A stretch of DNA of 64,000 nt from Cristatella mucedo (taxonomy: Eukaryota > Bryozoa > Phylactolaemata > Cristatellidae), in NCBI GenBank assembly GCA_009760855.2, contig WPIO01000114.1, forward strand, positions 311,001 through 375,000, read 5' to 3'. Under the pieces are notes generated by a model. The model was given only the letters and a program-made list of their open reading frames with translations, ran no database searches and was not told the DNA's origin. Both the position numbers and the translations under genes were made by a program. Positions 48,001 to 64,000 of this stretch are shown in pieces (position 1 is the first letter of the stretch; each line of letters starts with the position of its first letter).

Positions 48001-50795
48001 ACGTCTTCATTTGACGTCATCGCCTGTCATCCTTCATTGTAGTCTGTGAATTGGCTTTCTTTTATGGCACTGCCCAACGGAGAAACGAGGCCCAGTTTTC
48101 TATAGTTTCACACGGTTCCTTTGACCATCATCACTTAATGGATGCTCAGCTAAGCTGGTTTCTAGGGCACTGTCGAACTTTCCGTCCTGCTCATATGTTA
48201 AGCCATACTCGACATTAAGTGTTGGACATGCTTAGTGCAAATAGCAGTGGTCGATGTTTAAAATAGTGGTAGCAACTATCATTTAAAGTATTTTAATTTA
48301 ATTAATTAGTTATAGACTATAATAGGGGTAGTATAATGAAACAAACAGCTGTCACATAATTTATTTCACACACGTGCAATTCATTTGCATAGGGCCCAAA
48401 GAGAACTCAATCTCTAGATCTAGAGTAGTACACGTGCCGAACGGCTCGAGCCCCCCTCCCGTCTTTGTCCGTTAATGCAGGCACCTTACCTTGGTGTCAA
48501 ACCTTGATGCAAACCTATCTGTCTTGGCACCAAGCATCCTTGCTTGTGGTGGTTGCAGAGCCGGATGTCTATGCAATGATAACCTAGTTCATTACTTAGG
48601 GCAATGAAGTCAACTGCACGATCGACCACGAGCCATTTTTGTATAGCTCTTTGGAAGTCGATCGGGTTAATGCTAGTACTGCGCTATAAGACATAGCAGC
48701 AGCATTCGAGGGCGCCGTGTACCCATACTGGCACCGGTTGGGCAAGAAGGTTCACCGCTGTAGGGCGTTCGGTTTCTCCTTAACGGACTGCATAGTGCAG
48801 CTGCCGTCATAAGGTCTGGCTGTTTCCTGGCAGCCATAGGCTAGAGTCTGGCAGCCATCATTGTCCCCCAGGTATGCCTTTAGTGCTTGTGGTTTTGTGG
48901 ACGTAGACTGCCAACCCGCGAGCACATCTTCTTCATCCTTTAGAGGGGCTGCAGAAATCTCAGCCAAGTAATGAATTGAAGCACGTGACAAAGCCTTTCA
49001 GCGCTCATGTCAGGTCACATACGAGTCACCTCCGACGATGCCACCCCATCTCAGTCATGTTGCTAGCCGGTTCTGCTCGCTCAAACCTAGCCCCCCCCCC
49101 CCCCCCCCCCCGCGGCGCGCATCACTACGAGAACTTCCAAAGTACTGATCAAATTTTACCAATTTCTCAAGGAGCCGGTGGCACAAGTGCGACAAAATTC
49201 AGAACATGCATTTCTCTGGGCCGTCGGAACATTGAATCGGCACCACTTGGGCAAATGAAAGAGGTACAAATGCTTCTTGAGGGGGGGGGGCTTAGTTATG
49301 CAATCCTCGCGGGCCTTAGCTATGCAATCGGTGGCCGTTTTATTATCGTTCGTAGAAGCACCGTGCTTCTGAGCTTCAGGTCTGAGTTTTGAGAACCTGC
49401 ATGCTGTTGTTTGTGGCACAGCAATGATACACTTTTGATTCGGCGGAGAATCTCTAGCAGCTCACGTTTTGGCTCACCTGGCGTTACATTTTAGAATTTG
49501 TTTTAGCTCTCCTAGCGCGCACGAAATTGTACTTTGTAGGGGGTGGAGGTGAAAGACCACTGCATCACTCTGCCAGAGACTGCCATCACTCACGATGGAG
49601 AGACCAAGAAGTTCTCAGTCGGAATTACGGTATGTCGTGAGCTCGGTCAGCATGAAATGTCCTGTTGGTAGTACAGCTCATTGCAATCTGGTCTTGTTAG
49701 CCCCACTCCAGACAAGATCATCAACACTTCACGGTAGTTCTTCTGTAAGCAGCAGTTGTAGAATGCTACCACGGTGGGCTCAAACTGCATCTTCAACCTA
49801 CGGAACTCATTCGATTCTAGAGCAGGGACATTTCACCAATCGAAGGTGTAGCCTTGCCAGATTTTTAACTCCTACGTCTGCCCCATGTCTTTTAAAATTT
49901 TCTATACGTTATCACATCTAACGTTGCTTCTTTAACCCGACGAATAACATTCTCCCCCTCACAAGTTACATCACTCCCCTCAGTCTTATTAAGTCAGACT
50001 TATTGAGTGTAATAGCAACTTGATCCTCCAGCAGCCGACCTTAGGGGTTGGTGCTTTCAAAATGTGAAAGTGGAGTAGTAAGGGTCGAGTGGCTCGCCAA
50101 CAGCTCTGAGTGCAAATTCAGATCTTGCAAGTGGTGGCCAACATCACACGAACAACATCTTACGCTTACATGTGGCCACCCAACGGTTGAGGATGTACAG
50201 ACATTATGAGGGCCAGCTCACCCACTGTGGATGTTAGTCATGGTGTGGCTGATTAAACTAGGCTGCCCTTACCTTCAACTCGAGAGTAGTGCTTGCAGAT
50301 ATTACACTCTTTACCATTTCCTTTCAAGCTTAGTTTTGTTTTCACCTGCTACGTTACGTCTATTGCAAACTATCTCTCCGAGGTCTCCTAAGACCTGGTC
50401 GTTTTCAATACATGTATGCGTCGTGTTCTTGTTCGTGTGTGTTGTTGCTGAGACAGCCGTTCTGTCTACAGCATAAGTCGTCAGCTGGGGGGGGGGTGCT
50501 TGCTTGGCAGCTGGCTTCATTCAATGCGGTACTAAAAGTCAGACTGCCGTTTTTCTAACAAGTGTGTTTCACTGGCAAGCTTAACACGCTACAGATTAAT
50601 GGCGTTGACAAAGTGGACGTGAAGGCGTGCATTGCACCGTGGAGTGCAGACGAAGTCGAGAGGAAGCAGCTGAAGCCATCCGTTGTAGTCTGGCAGCCAA
50701 GGCGGCAGGCCATCGTCAACAGTTTCAAGGCGACCGTCGCCGACTCTGCAATGGCTGCAATCTCTGCATCGCCGCCACAGAGCGTAAGCGTTTAG
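41914..50795 (+). CDS. MRPL9: Mitochondrial large ribosomal subunit protein bL9m (MRPL9), complete
   Basis: A structural protein of the mitoribosomal large subunit, homologous to bacterial L9 and imported into mitochondria. Coding exons: 41914-42009, 44866-45028, 46499-46623, 46836-46883, 46973-47074, 49540-49629, 50595-50795. These total 825 nt: 274 residues plus stop, against 267 in human. The N-terminus (MLALRNCCARAFKEVVRL) is basic, amphipathic and acid-poor, as expected of a mitochondrial targeting peptide. The L9 signature is in exon 3: GIGSRGDVVEVKRSL followed by AVYASPENLEQFEKE (human VGVRGDLVSVKKSL and AVYASPENKKLFEEE). Exons 5 and 6 join as ARIAFRKM-GVEVKDHCITLPE (human [21 protein letters not shown]). 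Exon 7 gives NGVDKVDV (human NGLDTVRV) and a family-specific C-terminal tail. A TTTCAG at 41,890 suggests an upstream non-coding exon. It is convergent with CPSF2 and divergent from CDAN1. Confidence 0.95.
42370..42870 (-). mobile_element. LINE-A related fragment in MRPL9 intron 1
   Basis: Diverged RT-tail segment (TTTAGGAACATACGAACTAA, GATAAGTAGGCTGGAGCAAG), antisense to MRPL9. Confidence 0.6.
42876..43745 (-). mobile_element. LINE-B fragment in MRPL9 intron 1
   Basis: About 870 bp; minus strand encodes HGLAPPYLAELLHQFQPPRA and an internal LINE-B segment also found at 23,560 and 24,476. Confidence 0.78.
43748..44235 (-). mobile_element. LINE-A internal fragment
   Basis: GATGAGAAGTGATGCAATAT through the region corresponding to 35,810-36,260 of the long copy; abuts LINE-B directly. 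Confidence 0.65.
44405..44760 (-). mobile_element. Two SINE-1b copies in series
   Basis: 44,405-44,570 and 44,582-44,760 both read, in reverse, the tail AGCTGATT or GGTGATTCAATAGCCTCATG, the GGGCAATAAAGGATTGC or GGGCAATAGAGGATCGC core and a tRNA-like head. They sit just before MRPL9 exon 2. Confidence 0.65.
44866..45028 (+). CDS. MRPL9: MRPL9 exon 2
   Basis: Acceptor GCTTGCAG, donor GTAGGC, phase 0 in and 1 out. It encodes ARLKAKHFVYEVTDTSLKP and IKCILTQYVE, matching human RLHRRHRVYKLVEDTKHRP and LELILTQSVE. Confidence 0.95.
45855..46010 (-). mobile_element. SINE-1b, diverged
   Basis: GATTAGCTGATTTTACAGCC..CTTGAACTCACGATCTGGGT, in MRPL9 intron 2. Confidence 0.6.
46499..46623 (+). CDS. MRPL9: MRPL9 exon 3 (L9 signature)
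   Basis: Acceptor TTGTCCAG, donor GTGAGC. Carries the L9 N-domain core GIGSRGDVVEVKRSLFRGVL and the PAGSAVYASPEN segment, the rRNA-binding part of the protein. Confidence 0.96.
46836..46883 (+). CDS. MRPL9: MRPL9 exon 4
   Basis: A 48-nt exon between ACGTTGCAG and GTAAGG, phase 0 on both sides, encoding ASGAKQGPKRTKYSVN. It corresponds to the variable linker after the N domain. Confidence 0.85.
46973..47074 (+). CDS. MRPL9: MRPL9 exon 5
   Basis: Acceptor TCTCTTGCAG, donor GTACGT, phase 0 both sides. It ends NPWTLDKSHARIAFRKM, aligned with human [18 protein letters not shown]. Confidence 0.9.
48368..48500 (-). mobile_element. SINE-2, diverged
   Basis: TTTGCATAGGGCCCAAAGAG tail and CGGCTCGAGCCCCCCTCCCG, MRPL9 intron 5. 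Confidence 0.6.
49229..49361 (+). repeat. Dispersed duplicate, intronic copy
   Basis: ATTGAATCGGCACCACTTGG..GAGGTACAAATGCTTCTTGA..GTTTTATTATCGTTCGTAG; shared with 51,069-51,168. This copy has an extra internal duplication of CTTAGTTATGCAATC. Confidence 0.85.
49540..49629 (+). CDS. MRPL9: MRPL9 exon 6
   Basis: Acceptor ACTTTGTAG, donor GTATGT, 30 codons in phase 0. It encodes GVEVKDHCITLPETAITHDG, the counterpart of human [20 protein letters not shown]. It must join exon 5 directly to stay in frame. Confidence 0.93.
50595..50795 (+). CDS. MRPL9: MRPL9 exon 7 (stop)
   Basis: Acceptor CGCTACAG, 66 codons, TAG stop at 50793-50795. It starts INGVDKVDVKACIAPWSADE, as human VNGLDTVRVPMSVVNFEKP, followed by a divergent tail ending SASPPQSVSV. 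Confidence 0.93.
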   Translation: MNGVDKVDVKACIAPWSADEVERKQLKPSVVVWQPRRQAIVNSFKATVADSAMAAISASPPQSVSV

Positions 50796-50843
50796 CAGTC
50801 GCCTGGCAAGCAATGACATTGTAATTTAGCAATATGTGTGTGA

Positions 50844-50849
50844 AATAAA
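50844..50849 (+). terminator. MRPL9 polyadenylation signal
   Basis: AATAAA 49 nt after the MRPL9 stop codon, followed by a short spacer; a canonical signal on the right strand implies a very short 3' UTR. Confidence 0.75.
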
Positions 50850-51068
50850 TTGGACAGATGAGCGAAAAACTTGACTGTCGAATATCTTTAATGAGCAGGT
50901 GTGCACAAACGCCAGTTCAGCAGTGTGGCTATACGGTGTGCACCCTGGGGTTGAGGGTTTAACCTAAGATATTTCCATATTTCATCGACTTGCTGGCCAA
51001 CACAATTTCACCAGAACGTAGCATCTTCTAGAGTTATGTAATGTCATGTATTTTTTTGGGCAGTAAGA

Positions 51069-51168
51069 AAATTGAATCGGCACTTGGGAAAATGAAAGAG
51101 GTACAAATGCTTCTTGGGGGGGCTTAGTTATGCAATCGGTGGGCGGTTTATTATCGTACGTAGAAGCA
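51069..51168 (+). repeat. Dispersed duplicate, downstream copy
   Basis: Same sequence as 49,229-49,361 without the internal duplication, 220 bp after the MRPL9 polyadenylation signal. Confidence 0.85.
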
Positions 51169-51179
51169 GTAAGTCTGTA

Positions 51180-51560
51180 ACTTTACAAAGCTATAAAGAC
51201 TACGTGGGTGTTACGTAAGAGTTTTGCTCACTCACAGCCTAGGCGGCTTTCGGTATGCATTCGGTAGCCAACAGGCTTCATCTCATGCAACAAAGAGAAA
51301 GTGAGAAGCATAGCAGAGTCAGTAGAGGTAGTGAGTAGCATGGAAGTAGCAGCTCAGAGAGGCTGGAGAGGATGTGCCATAGTCGGCAGCAGGAGAGTAG
51401 TAGTTGCGTAAGAATTGTGGAAGTGAGTTCCACAGTCTAGGATCTGCAGGGCAAAAGCTGTCGCCAACGGTATTTAAGCAGAAGAATGGAACGGCTAATT
51501 TATTGTCCATACAGGACCTGAGAACACGAGAAGGCTGAAACTGGCTCAATATTTGTGAGA
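51180..51560 (-). mobile_element. LINE-B 3' fragment
   Basis: Minus strand encodes FQPSRVLRSCMDNKLAVPFF; in the MRPL9-CPSF2 intergenic gap. Confidence 0.75.
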
Positions 51561-51569
51561 AATTGTGCA

Positions 51570-53220
51570 TGCTACCGCCTTGGTTTTCTTACCAGATGGT
51601 AAAACATGCCGCGTGACTGCTTTTGCGTGACTATGCTTTTGCAGCACCTGGGGCAATTTCTGGCTTCAGACTTAATCGTAATTTTCGACAGATACAATTT
51701 TCTAGCAACTTGAGAGCACTGCAAAGTAAGATTTAATAGTTGCATCAAGTCTCTAAAAAAGTGTGTCAACAATCCTGTCGAGCACTTTTCAGCAATTATC
51801 AAGGGTTCAAAGCATGCTATTTTATGCCTAAAGACCAGGCATGTTTAAAAAATAATGCAAGAAATTGATTGCTTGGTGCAAAAGAACACAGCTAAACAGA
51901 GTTTTCTGATAAACGATGAATGGTAACCGGCACGGCTTTATGTGGAACACACCTGCCGAAGTATCAGCAAAGCCACTGGTGCTGCTGTCTTACATATTCG
52001 TATTTTTTCAAGGCACGCGAGTGCAGAAAAGCATAGCTCCTCGATCAGCCAGCAGGGTCATGCTGGCGCATGTTTTAAGTGCACGACATTAGAAGCTGTT
52101 TTTGCTCTCAGCTCATTTTGTTGTCTTCCACCAGGTCGTGCTTTAACTCCCCCCTCTCTCTCCCTCTCTCATGTATATATACTCTCTCTCTCTCTCTCTA
52201 CCTTGCTCTCATTATCTCTTACTCCACTCTTTCTTTTATCACTCTCTCTAGCTAAATGAGTAAATGTCTGTCACCTCAACTCTCTATTTCCTTCCCAGGC
52301 ATTTACATTTACACTCTTCCATTCATCTTCATTCTCTCACTATATTTTGGCTCTCTCTCTCCCTCGCCTCCTCTCCATCAAGTGACCCATCACGACTTAC
52401 TAACGTCTCACTTACTCGCTAACGTCTCTCACTTACTTACTAACGCTATCATTAACCACATCGACTCATTTATTTTCCAGCATATGTAAATTATTGCTTA
52501 GAAAAGGATTTGTCCTCTATAAGGCACCGTACAAATGTCCCACTATTATAATAACATTCGGGAAGGGGATGGGTAGTTATCTTAGCCCGAGTTGTATTGG
52601 TTGGCACATCGAGCTTAACATTTATGAAACTCCTGGGCTGATGTGTCAGCCAATTGGCTAGTGACCGTTGATGGCTGAGAAAGCTATAATCTTTTATCAT
52701 ACCGGCAGCCAACAGTACTTTGACACACGCAGGGCAATTAGGCAACAAAGAATGTCTCAATGCCGACCACGAGCAGAAGGTTGGTGAAAAATGCATCAAA
52801 GCCCTGCTTGTGGCGAGCAAGCTGGGGCAAACCAAGGCACACAGACACAAATGAAACAGGCATAATAGCATAAAGCAAATTAGCAAAACATAGATAGCCC
52901 CCTGGCTGCTAGGCACTCCACATCGGCTTTCATGAAAGCAAAATTAGAAGAATGGCAGAAGCAGGACAAAATTAGAAGGATTGCAGAGGATACACAACAC
53001 AGCTGCTCTGGCTACCAAGGAACAAAACGACTCGAATTGATAAGATTTTTTCAACCAGTTAGGCAGAAACAGGGTTTGCAGTATAAATCTAAACGTCTAA
53101 CGAACACAGTGCAGAACATGCATATAGTTGGAGTGCAGTTAGTCCTTAGCCAAAAATTGAGGCTCGGGTAAGCTTGACCTGGACAAACCGAAGCTGCCAC
53201 ACACTGGCGAATGGAAAAAA
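51570..53220. other. MRPL9-CPSF2 intergenic sequence
   Basis: Convergent gap with a degenerate CT-rich stretch at 52,150-52,380; no gene recognised. Confidence 0.6.
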
Positions 53221-53227
53221 GGTGATA

Positions 53228-53233
53228 TTTATT
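53228..53233 (-). terminator. CPSF2 polyadenylation signal
   Basis: TTTATT on the plus strand (AATAAA on minus) about 305 nt after the CPSF2 stop; plausible end of the 3' UTR. Confidence 0.55.
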
Positions 53234-53537
53234 TAATAGCATCACTATAACATGATGACAAAGTCCGACAAAGAGTGACAAAATGGCCGAGACAGGAAAT
53301 CCACTTCAATCTGAGCTCATTTCAGCTGAGCTTAGTTCAGGCGACTAGCTTGCCCACAGCATAGGCACACAAGCGTCAGTTCAACAGCAGGCGACCGTGG
53401 ACAGCAACTGCTGAGCTGACAAGTTCGGCAGTGTTGATGAAGGATTCCAGTCAACTCGGAACAGAGATGAAAACACGAGCCCCCAAAAAGCTTACGTGCT
53501 CCGAAGTGGCAGCAGGTAAGAAGGCGCCTGCTACTCG

Positions 53538-63107
<9,570 letters not shown>

Positions 63108-63337
63108 CTACAACAACGTCCGGTAAGCATGACGACGGCTCGCTGTTGAGCGAGAAGCCGAAGAGAGAGAGAGAGCACACTTGATGCGAACCTCTGCCGA
63201 CCAGCACCAGGCGCTAGAGCGCAAATAGACGGGAAGGGAGGAAGGAAAGCGTGCTCGTCAATTGGCAACGACAGAATGGCAAGAAACGGGAAATCTTCCG
63301 TGCATATCATCTGAGCAGAGGAGCAGGCAGCACAATG

Positions 63338-63415
63338 ATAATAATAATAATAAATATGATATAGCGCCCTCAGAGAACTCAGTCTCTTTCTAGGCACTTT
63401 ACATTTGCTGCACGC
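63338..63415 (-). mobile_element. LINE-A 3' tail fragment
   Basis: (AAT)n then ATATAGCGCCCTCAGAGAAC..ACTTTACATTTGCTGC. Confidence 0.7.
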
Positions 63416-63754
63416 TGCAGCCCTAGGCGCTTTTGGAAACGCATGGAGAAGTAAGCCACGTCAGGCTGGCCTAGGACAAGCCCCAGCACAGCCCTCTGGG
63501 TTAGTCAAACTGGACAGGAAGTGTCGCATCCGGCTCTTTCTTTCAGTGCTAAAAGTACCCACTCGTTAGCCAGAAGACATTTTTGCTGACAGCCTGACGG
63601 CTAGCACTAATGGACCTTAACTGCTTGGCAGACAGTGGCTTCGTGCTTCGTAGGATCCCAATGCGTAGACATTCCTTTCGAATGGCACCACGACACCCCC
63701 CCCGACATGCTGCTCACAGTATTTTCGCCGTCCGAATGAATTATCCTCTGCGTG

Positions 63755-63890
63755 CTCACGTGTGCTGAAATTGTTTTCGACAGCTATCACTAACCAGTGG
63801 ACATGCTTCCTTTCCAGCATATGTACAGTGCCTGGAAAGAGACTTAGATCGCTGAGAGTACCACATAGATGCTCATTATTAGTATTTGCC
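63755..63890 (+). mobile_element. LINE-A related tail, diverged
   Basis: GTGCCTGGAAAGAGACTTAG..CTGAGAGTACCACATAGATG; CPSF2 side of the window edge. Confidence 0.5.
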
Positions 63891-64000
63891 AAATGTGCTT
63901 GCAGCTGATCTTTCTGATGATCTGATGATTCCAGCTGACTTGCATCGTTCAGCCTGGTAGGGTGGTGGTGCACAGTACCTCGGAAAATCATCGCAAACGC

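Larger units (their letters stand above)
47075..49539 (+). other. MRPL9 intron 5
   Basis: 2.5 kb; holds a SINE-2, a poly(C) run near 49,090 and one copy of the dispersed duplicate. An exon-like decoy at 47,379-47,446 is discussed under rejected items. Confidence 0.75.

Noticed and set aside
63617-63991. 124-codon minus-strand frame near the right edge, checked as an upstream CPSF2 exon
   Set aside because: No resemblance to the CPSF2 segment that should precede the acidic linker; contains LINE-A tail sequence.

Overview
The window is nuclear DNA from an animal. Genes are broken by GT-AG introns with in-phase junctions, and the rest is dense with microsatellites, tRNA-derived SINEs and 5'-truncated LINE tails of the CR1/L2 type. 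Three protein genes can be assembled exon by exon, and each is recognisable against its human homologue. The species cannot be named from the sequence; compact-to-moderate introns and these repeat families suggest a marine invertebrate, but that is a guess.

Layout. Minus strand, about 29,700 down to the left edge: CDAN1 (codanin-1), starting at 29,627. Eighteen exons are supported, giving 1,271 codons in one continuous frame; a nineteenth at 447-529 is tentative and the C-terminus lies off the left edge. 29,700-41,900: a gene-free spacer of about 12 kb made of LINE and SINE copies, a decayed MULE-type transposase, and an unusual array of diverged repeats at 37.8-38.9 kb whose second half is inverted. 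Plus strand, 41,914-50,795: complete MRPL9 (mitochondrial ribosomal protein bL9m), 7 coding exons, 274 residues, with a polyadenylation signal at 50,844. Minus strand, 63,107 down to 53,538: the C-terminal 367 codons of CPSF2 (CPSF100), 9 exons, 5' part beyond the right edge. CDAN1 and MRPL9 are divergent; MRPL9 and CPSF2 are convergent with 2.7 kb between stop codons.

The three genes have unrelated housekeeping roles: control of the histone chaperone ASF1, mitochondrial translation, and pre-mRNA 3'-end processing. I see no sign of an operon or shared pathway.

Repeats. LINE-A ends in a GCGC..TTTATCAAGTG hairpin-like tail plus (TTA)n. LINE-B ends in a GTGGAGTTACTG..ACATTACATTA tail. Each is found inserted in the other, so they were active over overlapping periods. 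SINE-1 carries A and B boxes and a near-perfect 11-bp stem. SINE-2 has a tRNA-like head and a 3' tail closely resembling LINE-A's, which suggests it borrowed LINE-A machinery. More than a dozen (CT/GA)n, (CA)n and (CAGA)n arrays are present, several close to CDAN1 splice sites.

Limits: homology calls rest on recall of family sequences, not on a search. Exon edges were chosen by splice consensus plus phase. Repeat boundaries are approximate to 5-20 bases.
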